Source: a virus. Taken from it: 27,624 nt of DNA. The stretch covers positions 1 through 27,624 of the IMG/VR virus record IMGVR_UViG_3300021964_000409. One strand, written 5' to 3'. Below the pieces are notes generated by a model that ran no database searches, was not told where the DNA came from, and saw only the letters and a list, made by a program, of their open reading frames with translations. Positions 1 through 6,977 of this stretch are shown here, piece by piece (the stretch's first letter is position 1; each line of letters begins with the position of its first letter). The position numbers and the translations under genes were made by a program.

Positions 1-715
1 AAACATCAACTGTTTTGTTGTTCATAGTATCATGGAACATGATGTAAGGATAACCTATCTCACCTCTTCTTTGGATTACCTTCGCCCAAATAGCTCTTTT
101 TTCCTCGTCACCCGCAATCATTTCATTCATGAATTCATCTGTCACAGTAACTGCGTGAGTCAAGTCTTGAATAGGTGCACCTTCTGTTCCGATTTCTAAA
201 AACTCCATAATATCTGAATGTTCTACAGGTAAATAAGGTGAAAAACGTCCTCTACGAGTCGAACCTTGAGAAATATTATCTACGACACTCTCAAACAAAT
301 TCATGAAGTGGACAGCACCAGGTGCGTGTCCATTGTCTGTAATCTCAGCACCTCTGTGTCTGAGGTTACCAAAGTACCCTGATGTTCCTCCACCCATTTT
401 ACTCATCTCTCCAACCTCAGCTTGAGTATATAATATGGATTCAATGTTATCACCGATGTTAGAACCAAAACAACTAACAGGTAAACCTCTTTTCTTTCCA
501 AAGTTAGCCCATACAGGTGATGATAAAGAATACCATCCTTTACCCATGTAGTTATAAAATTTATCTGCGAAACCATCAATACCTAATAATTTTTCAGCAT
601 GGTCTGCAATAGTTCTAATTCTTTCTAAAGGTTCTTCACCTTCACTCAAATATCCTCTACGTAAAAACGTAATTGACTCTTCATTAATCCAATCGAATTC
701 TTTTACTTTATTCAT
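1..715 (-). CDS. nrdA: Ribonucleotide reductase class I, large subunit (NrdA), N-terminal part; truncated by window start
   Basis: The catalytic subunit reduces ribonucleoside diphosphates to deoxyribonucleotides in the cytoplasm, together with NrdB encoded just upstream. About 238 residues are visible, from ATG at 715; the rest lies before position 1. The readable protein opens MNKVKEFDWINEES and goes straight into the R1 barrel region. It includes the stretch LPVSCFGSNIGDN, whose Cys82 fits the N-terminal redox cysteine of the active site, and a glycine-rich SKMGGGTSGYFGN segment typical of class I R1. There is no N-terminal ATP-cone, unlike E. coli or T4 NrdA, and this is matched by an ATP-cone on NrdB. 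The start follows NrdB by 19 nt and is preceded by an A-rich stretch with no clear Shine-Dalgarno. The catalytic and radical-transfer residues further on cannot be checked here. Confidence 0.93.
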   Translation of the reverse strand, partial: MNKVKEFDWINEESITFLRRGYLSEGEEPLERIRTIADHAEKLLGIDGFADKFYNYMGKGWYSLSSPVWANFGKKRGLPVSCFGSNIGDNIESILYTQAEVGEMSKMGGGTSGYFGNLRHRGAEITDNGHAPGAVHFMNLFESVVDNISQGSTRRGRFSPYLPVEHSDIMEFLEIGTEGAPIQDLTHAVTVTDEFMNEMIAGDEEKRAIWAKVIQRRGEIGYPYIMFHDTMNNKTVDV

Positions 716-734
716 TTTCTTTTTTTAATTTTTG

Positions 735-2015
735 TTAAAACAAATCATTTGATGTTATTGACTTACTTTTCTTACTGTAATTGATACTTCTTTTATTGAA
801 GAAATCTGTGTGCTTTGTAGTTAATATTTCATCATCAAACCATTCTGTAGTTTCTAATATTTTCTCATCAACATGGAAAATACTGTCAATACCAATAGAG
901 TTTAATGATACATTAAAACGATGTTTAATAAACTCTAAAGTCTGTGTTTTGGTTAAGAAATCTAAATCACCTTCTTCGAATATCCAATCAATAATATCCG
1001 ACTCAGCACTAAACGCTTCCATAGTCGCATCAATTAAATCTTCTACTAATTCAGGAGTCCACCATGACGGATTTTCTTTTTTGATTAGGTTTACCAAATC
1101 AAACCCGAATTCTGCGTGTATATTTTCTTCTTTTGATGTCGCCTCTACAGCATTACTCATACCTTTTAACATATTCTTATGTTTATTAAATGACATAATA
1201 ACTAAGAATTGTGAAAATAATGAAACGTTTTCTACAAACATTGAGAATAATACCACAGATTCAAAATAATCTCTGTTTTCAACTGCCTTAGAATGTAAAA
1301 TAGACTTTTCTAAATACTTAATTCTTTTTCTAATCGCAGGAACTTGTAATAGGTTTTCAAACTCACTATTCAAACCTAATACCTGAATTAAGTTAGAATA
1401 CGCATCTGCGTGTCTAACTTCTGACTCTGCAAATGTAGCACCAACATTACCAATTTCAGGTTTTGGCATTCTTTTATAAATGTCACCCCAAAACGTTTTA
1501 ACCGCAATTTCAATTTGTGAAATCGCTAACATAGCTCTTTGTACTGCAGTTTTTTCAGAATGAGAAAGGTGTACTTTAAAGTCTTGAATATCCGATGTAA
1601 AATTAAATTCTGTGTGTACCCAATATGAATGTCTAATAGCATCAACGTACTCCACCAACTCAGGATATTCATATGGTTTTAAATTAACTCTTTTTGAAAA
1701 GATATCAGGTCTGTGTTTTGAGCGATAAATAATATATTCTCTCGCCACATCATTAAGACCATTATCCATCAATTTGTTTTCAACCATTTCATGAATTTCG
1801 TCTACATGTGGTATTCTTTCTTTATCTTCTCTGAACAAACTTTTTCTAGTTATTCTAGCAATCTTTTCAGCAGTTTCATCATCAACAATATTAATACTTA
1901 ACATCGCCTTAGTTACTGCATTTTTAATTTTTTCTTCCTGAAATAAAACTTTTTCACCGCTTCTTTTAATTACGAAACGTGCGTCTCTTTCTTCTAAATT
2001 TACAAAATTATCCAT
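735..2015 (-). CDS. nrdB: Ribonucleotide reductase class I, small (radical) subunit NrdB with N-terminal ATP-cone
   Basis: This 426-residue protein is longer than a usual R2 because residues about 13-101 form an ATP-cone (VIKRSGEKVLFQEEKI, later AREYIIYRSKH), a nucleotide-sensing domain normally found on the large subunit. The ferritin-like R2 core follows. Probable metal ligands are Glu169, Glu199 and His202 (ESEVRHADAY), Glu262, and Glu297 and His300 (KEENIHAEF). Tyr206 sits four residues after His202, where the radical tyrosine lies in E. coli R2. The first ligand is apparently Glu rather than the Asp of E. coli class Ia. Known biology: in Leeuwenhoekiella blandensis, an ATP-cone on NrdB controls activity through dATP-driven oligomerisation; the same control here is inference. 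The gene lies between the helicase gene and nrdA, in the same direction. Confidence 0.95.
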   Translation of the reverse strand: MDNFVNLEERDARFVIKRSGEKVLFQEEKIKNAVTKAMLSINIVDDETAEKIARITRKSLFREDKERIPHVDEIHEMVENKLMDNGLNDVAREYIIYRSKHRPDIFSKRVNLKPYEYPELVEYVDAIRHSYWVHTEFNFTSDIQDFKVHLSHSEKTAVQRAMLAISQIEIAVKTFWGDIYKRMPKPEIGNVGATFAESEVRHADAYSNLIQVLGLNSEFENLLQVPAIRKRIKYLEKSILHSKAVENRDYFESVVLFSMFVENVSLFSQFLVIMSFNKHKNMLKGMSNAVEATSKEENIHAEFGFDLVNLIKKENPSWWTPELVEDLIDATMEAFSAESDIIDWIFEEGDLDFLTKTQTLEFIKHRFNVSLNSIGIDSIFHVDEKILETTEWFDDEILTTKHTDFFNKRSINYSKKSKSITSNDLF

Positions 2016-2028
2016 AGTGTTTTTAATT

Positions 2029-2036
2029 TATTTATA
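2029..2036 (-). promoter_or_regulatory. TATAAATA box upstream of nrdB (candidate T4-type late promoter)
   Basis: On the minus strand this reads TATAAATA, exactly the T4 late-promoter consensus, 13 nt before the nrdB ATG and overlapping the helicase stop codon. In T4 the late sigma gp55 recognises such a box with no -35 element. The DNA here is very AT-rich, so a chance match is possible, and nrd genes are not normally late genes. Confidence 0.3.
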
Positions 2037-3408
2037 TTTGATTTCCTTGCTTACGTTTGTCAAGCAATTCTTTGATTCTAAGTCTATTCTTCTCTTCCTT
2101 CTGTTCTTCCAACCCTAAGAATGTTACACTTTGTTCGGTATCAATCTCAAGAAGTTCATTATCGAACTTACAATTTTCGAATACGATACCATCTTTACCG
2201 ATACGTGATTTAGTTATCGCAATAGTGGCTAAATTCATTTCTTTTTGTTGTAGTGATTTTGCAACAGAAATAATAACGTGTCCTACTTGAGCTTTCTTAA
2301 TAGAACCACCCATTTGGTCAGTAGTAACAACATCTGAAGATATTGAAGAACGATTACCTTGCGTTGCCGTCCATCCCGCAATGTCAAGTTCATGACACAT
2401 AGCCTCAAAACCTCTCATCACAGACCCTTCACTTTTCCATTCATCACCCAAATTCTTATCAGGCATAATACAATCAATATAATCTAACACTACCATATCA
2501 ATTTTGTTTCCTTCAGCAATCATTTTTCTGATTTGATTTTTAACTTGATTCATAGTCAAAGTATCTGAAGGTAACTTTTTTAGTGTTAATTTATTAGGTG
2601 TTGTATCTTGAATGGATTTTACCTTATCCAACACTTGTTCTTTATGTAAAGACAAGTTGTCAGGCTCAATACCAGTCCATAGGGTAAAATGTTTTCTTTG
2701 AATAATCTTAGGGTTATCCTCAAAAAATACTTGTAAAACATTATAACCTAAGTTAAATCCGTGGTTTGCAATCTTAGTTAGTACGGTTGTTTTACCAACA
2801 CCTGTAGGTGCCAATATTACTCCAATCTCACCTTTAGCCAATCCACCTTTTAAACAGTTATCAATTCCTGGTATTCCAATCGGAATCGGATGTCTAAAAT
2901 CGTCCTGTAGTACTTGGTCCAAATTAGCAAATACATCGTCTAATCCCTGATTTAATTCACCAACCTGTAATGCCTCTCTGACCATCTCTTCAAGTTTGTC
3001 ATAACTCTCAAAATCACCTTTATCGATAATCTTTTGAGCTTTACCCATAACTTTCTGTAGTTCTTGTTGTTTACAGAACTTTAAAGACTTTTCTTGAACA
3101 AACTGATGACCCTGAAATGGAGCCTCTTTTACCTGTGAGACCATGTCCAGTACCATTTTTTGAGCCATAGGTGAAGAAATTTCACTTTTGGTTAACTGTT
3201 CTAAAGTTTCAAATGTTGGTGCGTGTTCGTACTTTATATAGTACTCCTTAATCATTTGCATTATCAAACGAAAGTATTGATTATCGAAGTACTTTGGGTC
3301 TAGAACATCTACTATAGAATTAGCAAAATCTTTATATAAGATGATATTATTTAAAAGTTGTATCTGAAATGTGTTTCCTAGGTATCCAAAATTCTTTTCG
3401 TCTGACAT
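2032..3408 (-). CDS. 41: Replicative DNA helicase, gp41/DnaB family
   Basis: This 458-residue RecA-fold hexameric helicase unwinds the replication fork 5' to 3' and recruits primase. The N-terminal third (residues 1-150) is helical and resembles the DnaB/gp41 N-domain. The motor domain has Walker A APTGVGKTT at 200-208, Walker B KIDMVVLDY ending at Asp309, a polar sensor TATQGNRSS around 347-355, and a basic SRIGKDG at 401-407 in the place of the arginine finger. Length and layout match T4 gp41 (475 residues). It follows a 150-residue unknown gene with a 44-nt gap and precedes nrdB, so it belongs to the replication cluster. No primase or helicase-loader gene is recognisable beside it. ATG at 3408 is the first in-frame start and is preceded by A/T-rich DNA. 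Confidence 0.93.
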   Translation of the reverse strand: MSDEKNFGYLGNTFQIQLLNNIILYKDFANSIVDVLDPKYFDNQYFRLIMQMIKEYYIKYEHAPTFETLEQLTKSEISSPMAQKMVLDMVSQVKEAPFQGHQFVQEKSLKFCKQQELQKVMGKAQKIIDKGDFESYDKLEEMVREALQVGELNQGLDDVFANLDQVLQDDFRHPIPIGIPGIDNCLKGGLAKGEIGVILAPTGVGKTTVLTKIANHGFNLGYNVLQVFFEDNPKIIQRKHFTLWTGIEPDNLSLHKEQVLDKVKSIQDTTPNKLTLKKLPSDTLTMNQVKNQIRKMIAEGNKIDMVVLDYIDCIMPDKNLGDEWKSEGSVMRGFEAMCHELDIAGWTATQGNRSSISSDVVTTDQMGGSIKKAQVGHVIISVAKSLQQKEMNLATIAITKSRIGKDGIVFENCKFDNELLEIDTEQSVTFLGLEEQKEEKNRLRIKELLDKRKQGNQI

Positions 3409-3452
3409 AATTTCTAATGAAGTTTAGTTTGTGTGAGTTTTAATAAATATGA

Positions 3453-3905
3453 TTAATTCAATGAATAATCCAGATATTCGTGAGTTAAATTTTCTCTTGA
3501 AAAAATGTCAGTCAACATACGAAGTATATTTTTTAGTCTTGGGCGTATGTCAACAGTATATCTTACCTTCGGAGGGTATAATTTAGCATCCCATCCAGAC
3601 TGACAAATTGTCTCATCTCCAATCTTAATTGTCATGAAAAAATTCTCAGGACCGTCAGTATTTGAAGTGTTTAGAATCTCTTCATCCACAGCAATTTGTT
3701 CGTAATTTTCAAGTAGATAGTAACAAGATTTGTTGGTTAAATCTCTCTTAATATCATAAATGATATCATGAATAGTCTCCATTAAATCTAAACTTTTACG
3801 TGCGTTAGGGTTGTATCCTCTAACGTTGAAGTAACGTTGTACTACGATGTTCTCATTTAACTTCAATAAGAACTCTAGCTTTACTACATCATTCTGTTCT
3901 TTCAT
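3453..3905 (-). CDS. Unrecognised 150-residue protein in the replication cluster
   Basis: I do not recognise a family with certainty. The protein has a beta-rich N-terminal third (EFLLKLNENIVVQRYFNVRG), a helical segment around residues 38-57, an acidic middle, and a C-terminal stretch with a basic patch (RPRLKNILRMLTDIFS). It has only two cysteines, no signal peptide and no membrane segment, so it is probably a soluble cytoplasmic protein. It starts 4 nt after the RNase H stop, suggesting translational coupling, and lies just ahead of the gp41-like helicase. Position suggests a role in replication, for example a helicase or polymerase accessory factor, but no motif shows this. Confidence 0.85.
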   Translation of the reverse strand: MKEQNDVVKLEFLLKLNENIVVQRYFNVRGYNPNARKSLDLMETIHDIIYDIKRDLTNKSCYYLLENYEQIAVDEEILNTSNTDGPENFFMTIKIGDETICQSGWDAKLYPPKVRYTVDIRPRLKNILRMLTDIFSRENLTHEYLDYSLN

Positions 3906-3909
3906 AATT

Positions 3910-4917
3910 TTACTTTTTGTTTTTAAATCTTCTTTTTTCTTTTCTTGTGAGTTTCATAAAGGGTTGTAGGAACTCAACCCAAGCATTGTCTTTTTTTGGT
4001 AGGTATTTGAAAAGTCCATCTTCCATCATGTACTTTATTAAGTTTTTGTACCCCCTACCTTCAGGGTCCAAATCTTCTCGATAATATAATTCTATTTCTT
4101 CCTTTCCATCTTCCGTAATTAAAGGGTTAGACAAATCTACTATTTTTTTGTTAGTATCTAAAATTTCTTTTCCAAATGTACCATTCTTTGTTGTTCCCTC
4201 AACCAAGTTAATCAAAGTCTTGTTTTTGTTGTTATCTTCGATTAACTCATTTGCTCGGTTTAAAATATTGTCAATAGATGTCGGACTGTCAACTATCTCA
4301 GGAAAAAACTTTAAAACAGTCTTTTCACCCATCCTAAGAATACCGTCAATATTATCCGACTTATCACCAGTAATAACTTTTAATGTAACAACATTTTCAG
4401 GAATTACTTCAATGTGACCAAACTTAACTTTATCCCCCTTCTTTATGTATTCTTTTTTCAAAGGAGAATAAATTTGTACTCGGTCTGATATTAATTGTGT
4501 AAGGTCTTTATCTGATGAAAATATAGTTTTATTCTCATCTTGAGAAATTTTACAGTAGTAGGATATAGAATCATCCGATTCACAACCGTCAAGTGTGACC
4601 TGACGAATGAACATTTCTTCCAAATACAGACGCACACGTGACTTCTGGTGATAGAACGACTGTTTCTTTATCTCATTCATCGTCTCACGTCTATTGTCCT
4701 TATATTGGGGATATAAGGCACGTCTTTGGGAGGCATTGTTATTACCATCCCAAAAGACTATAACCTTGTCGTAGTTATGTTCCTCTAAAAACTTTTTGAG
4801 TGTGTTGATAAAATGAAATATACCACCTATGTGATTACCTTCATGGTAATAATCTCTAACACCATGAAATCCAATCTTAAATAGGTTGTCACCATCAACC
4901 AATAGAGTCTTAGTCAC
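3910..4917 (-). CDS. rnh: RNase H / FEN-type 5' nuclease (T4 Rnh-like), GTG start
   Basis: This 335-residue member of the 5'-nuclease (FEN/PIN-like) family would remove RNA primers and adjacent DNA from lagging-strand fragments. The acidic metal-binding set is visible in order: LLVDGDN (Asp8, Asp10), FWDG (Asp57), CESDDS (Glu113, Asp115, Asp116), SSDKDL (Asp136, Asp138) and GDKSDNIDGI (Asp185, Asp188), followed by the helix-hairpin-helix region. The start is GTG at 4917: Asp8 is essential to the fold and the next methionine is only at residue 80, so no ATG start is possible. AAGG immediately precedes the GTG. The gene follows uvsX by 10 nt. Length is close to T4 RNase H (305 residues). Confidence 0.92.
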   Translation of the reverse strand: MTKTLLVDGDNLFKIGFHGVRDYYHEGNHIGGIFHFINTLKKFLEEHNYDKVIVFWDGNNNASQRRALYPQYKDNRRETMNEIKKQSFYHQKSRVRLYLEEMFIRQVTLDGCESDDSISYYCKISQDENKTIFSSDKDLTQLISDRVQIYSPLKKEYIKKGDKVKFGHIEVIPENVVTLKVITGDKSDNIDGILRMGEKTVLKFFPEIVDSPTSIDNILNRANELIEDNNKNKTLINLVEGTTKNGTFGKEILDTNKKIVDLSNPLITEDGKEEIELYYREDLDPEGRGYKNLIKYMMEDGLFKYLPKKDNAWVEFLQPFMKLTRKEKRRFKNKK

Positions 4918-4927
4918 CTTCGTTCTT

Positions 4928-5932
4928 TTAAATGTCCAACGATTCTTCTTCTAACTTAAAGTCACCTGATGTACCGATAACTTTTTTCCAATATTCCGAT
5001 TGTTCGGTTTTGTACGTCTCAATAGATTTTTTTTCTTCTGACGCTTCTTTTCCTGCGAGAAACCCGTGAGGAGTGACAATAATTTTACCGTCCTCATATC
5101 CGAGACCATTAATGTGGTTTTTCATAACAGAAATCTTAGTTCTTGATGCAAACTTTACTTTTCTCTTATCTTTAACCGCAGTAATCTTAGTGGTACCAGC
5201 ATTTTTCTGATTACCAAACAAGAAAACTAATGATGAGTTTAACCAAATAGATTCTCCACCTTTAGCTTTAATTTTAGGTTGTCCAAAAGGATTGTCAGGT
5301 AATTCAACCCACGGTTGATTAACAATAACCAAAGTGTTTTCATATTTTGATTCTGCTCTACGAGAACCTGAGATTCTTTGGTTAATACCCATACCAATTT
5401 TGTCTGCCAATGTAGCTGCATTATGTTGCTTACCACCCTTACCTTCATAAGTCATTTTACAAGGTACAGAACCTACAGAGTCCCATAAGAATAGTAAATC
5501 ATACTCCAATTCACCTTTCGATTGAGCATCTAATAGTTCATTGATATAATCAGTGATTTGTTCAATATATTCAAAATTATTATTGAATATAAAAAATCCG
5601 TCCCATTCTAATTCACCTGTTTCTTCGTCAACAACCTCTTCACATTCAAAACCCATAAGTTGAGCATGTTCGAAAGACCATTTTTGCTCTGTAATAATGA
5701 ATACAGGTAAAATACCCTTCTTCTGTGCATCAACTGCAGTCTTAACCAATGCAGTAGTTTTACCCGTGTCTGAATGACCTAAAAACATATTTAAGTGTCC
5801 AATAGCAGGACCAGGTACACCAACAGCATCTAAGAATTGTCCCCCCAAATCAAAGAATCTTTGAGGTTTGTATTTAGCAGAAGTAGAAAACTTCTTCTTA
5901 ATACTACTAAAATCTTTTTTCTTTATTGCCAT
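4928..5932 (-). CDS. uvsX: UvsX, RecA-like recombinase
   Basis: This 334-residue RecA/UvsX-family ATPase forms filaments on single-stranded DNA and drives strand exchange for recombination-dependent replication and repair. Visible motifs are Walker A GHSDTGKTT at 52-60, the likely catalytic glutamate in FIITEQKW (Glu82), Walker B LLFLWDSVGS (Asp151), and a loop-2 region NQPWVELPDNPFGQ followed by KAKGGESIW. The C-terminus is acidic (KLEEESLDI), as in many RecA proteins. It is the first gene after the gp32 terminator and is followed at 10 nt by the RNase H gene. The start ATG at 5932 is preceded by an AT-rich leader. The terminator upstream leaves little space for a dedicated promoter, so expression may depend on read-through or on an unrecognised promoter. 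Confidence 0.94.
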   Translation of the reverse strand: MAIKKKDFSSIKKKFSTSAKYKPQRFFDLGGQFLDAVGVPGPAIGHLNMFLGHSDTGKTTALVKTAVDAQKKGILPVFIITEQKWSFEHAQLMGFECEEVVDEETGELEWDGFFIFNNNFEYIEQITDYINELLDAQSKGELEYDLLFLWDSVGSVPCKMTYEGKGGKQHNAATLADKIGMGINQRISGSRRAESKYENTLVIVNQPWVELPDNPFGQPKIKAKGGESIWLNSSLVFLFGNQKNAGTTKITAVKDKRKVKFASRTKISVMKNHINGLGYEDGKIIVTPHGFLAGKEASEEKKSIETYKTEQSEYWKKVIGTSGDFKLEEESLDI

Positions 5933-5944
5933 ATTATTTAATGA

Positions 5945-5975
5945 TAAAAAATGGTGCAGACATTGTCTGCACCAT
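5945..5975 (-). terminator. Rho-independent terminator after the gp32-like gene
   Basis: A nearly perfect palindrome at 5951-5975 (arms ATGGTGCAGACA and TGTCTGCACCAT around a single central base) is followed on the minus strand by a run of T (5945-5950). It starts 15 nt after the gp32 stop codon and separates this heavily expressed type of gene from uvsX. Confidence 0.9.
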
Positions 5976-5989
5976 CATGTTAGTTTTTT

Positions 5990-6844
5990 TTAGAACGGTA
6001 GGTCCTCATCGACCTTCATATTTGCTTGTGGGTCTTGTGTACTTTGTGAAGTATTAGAACCACCCATGGTCATTTCTTCTTCACTACTATCACCGTAAAC
6101 ATATTTCTTAGCCTCACTATCCCATACAGGAGTCTCTCCTCTTGCAACAGCCTCTAAGTATTCTACAGGTTTTTGTGAATATACATCCGCCCATGTCAAT
6201 TCATCTTCCATCCACTCTTTCATCTGAGATACATCATCGTGTAATGGTGTTGGGTCATCATACATGATAGTCTGAGTAATTGTATACTCTTTACCCGCAG
6301 GTGTTTTAGCTTTAGTCAATTCAACAATTAAATCACGACCTGTTTGAGAATCTGTAATATCACCTTTTTGTTTCCAAATCGGAATGATTTTATCTAAAAT
6401 TCCTTCTTGCTTATAGTTGTCTTTGAATCTCCAAAATTTAACACCATCTTCTTCTCTGTCTCGGTCAATAACTTTTACAATGTAGAATTTACGAGAACGG
6501 TATTGTCTTGCCAATTCTTTGTCTGAAGCTTTACCTGTAGAAATTAATTCTTCGTAGACTTCGTTCAATGGTGAACGTTCTCCGTCATTTTTACCAGGGT
6601 CATAAAGTTTCATCCACTGACCATTAACCTGTAGTTCATGGTACCATACTTCTTTAAATGGTGACGAACCATCTGAAGTTGGAAGAATACGAACTCTTCT
6701 CTGACCTGTTTTTTCATTTTTCTGAAGAATAGTTGTGAAATACTTCTTCATTCTTTCGTCTTGTGACATTCCTGTCCCACCACCCATAGATGTGGTGTTT
6801 TTTTCGTACTGTGCTAATACAGCATCTAAACTTGAATTACTCAT
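5990..6844 (-). CDS. 32: Single-stranded DNA-binding protein, gp32-like
   Basis: This 284-residue protein should coat single-stranded DNA during replication and recombination and interact with UvsX and the replisome. It matches gp32 in length, in an OB-fold core starting near QRRVRILP (48-55), and in the segment YHELQVNGQW (68-77), which parallels the gp32 sequence leading into its zinc ribbon. Two features are unusual. There is no cysteine anywhere, so the T4-type zinc site cannot form. The C-terminus is a Gly/Ser/Gln-rich linker ending in DEDLPF, very like the tip of bacterial SSB (DDDIPF). The N-terminus lacks the basic KRKST cooperativity motif of T4 gp32. The gene has its own promoter region and terminator, so it is probably a separate unit. 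An alternative is a divergent phage SSB of another lineage. Confidence 0.88.
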   Translation of the reverse strand: MSNSSLDAVLAQYEKNTTSMGGGTGMSQDERMKKYFTTILQKNEKTGQRRVRILPTSDGSSPFKEVWYHELQVNGQWMKLYDPGKNDGERSPLNEVYEELISTGKASDKELARQYRSRKFYIVKVIDRDREEDGVKFWRFKDNYKQEGILDKIIPIWKQKGDITDSQTGRDLIVELTKAKTPAGKEYTITQTIMYDDPTPLHDDVSQMKEWMEDELTWADVYSQKPVEYLEAVARGETPVWDSEAKKYVYGDSSEEEMTMGGSNTSQSTQDPQANMKVDEDLPF

Positions 6845-6890
6845 TTTACTCTTTTTTTAAATTAGTAGTTTATCTCTTTTATCAGTTATA

Positions 6891-6918
6891 ATTATAATCA
6901 AAGTAATGAATAAGTCAA
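6891..6918 (-). promoter_or_regulatory. Sigma70-like promoter and A-rich leader of the gp32-like gene
   Basis: On the minus strand, TTGACT (6918-6913) and a perfect TATAAT (6896-6891) are separated by 16 nt. A start about 7 nt downstream would leave a leader of roughly 40 nt before the ATG, ending in a run of A. T4 gp32 represses its own translation by binding an unstructured A/U-rich leader; the same may hold here (inference). The -10 box lies inside a 12-nt palindrome, TTATAATTATAA (6886-6897), which could be an operator or chance. Confidence 0.72.
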
Positions 6919-6930
6919 ACTGTTGTAAAC

Positions 6931-6957
6931 AAAAAAAGACCACCGAAGTGGTCTTTT
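6931..6957 (-). terminator. Strong terminator ending the tail/baseplate transcription unit
   Basis: On the minus strand, AAAAGACCAC, loop TTCG, then GTGGTCTTTT continuing into a run of T. A ten-base perfect stem with a UUCG tetraloop and U-tract is a textbook intrinsic terminator. It lies 20 nt after the stop of the acidic coiled-coil gene and just ahead of the gp32 promoter. Confidence 0.93.
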
Positions 6958-6977
6958 CATATTATTTTTTTTAGAAA

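Noticed and set aside
781-1269. 162-codon ORF on the plus strand inside nrdB
   Set aside because: It is antisense to a conserved enzyme, its composition is low-complexity (Ser/Ile/Phe-rich) as expected for a shadow frame, and it has no context.
6897-6906. Bacteroidota-type -7 element (TAnnTTTG) upstream of gp32
   Set aside because: The sequence reads TACTTTG, one base short of the spacing, and no TTTG lies at the proper distance; the TTGACT/TATAAT pair fits far better.
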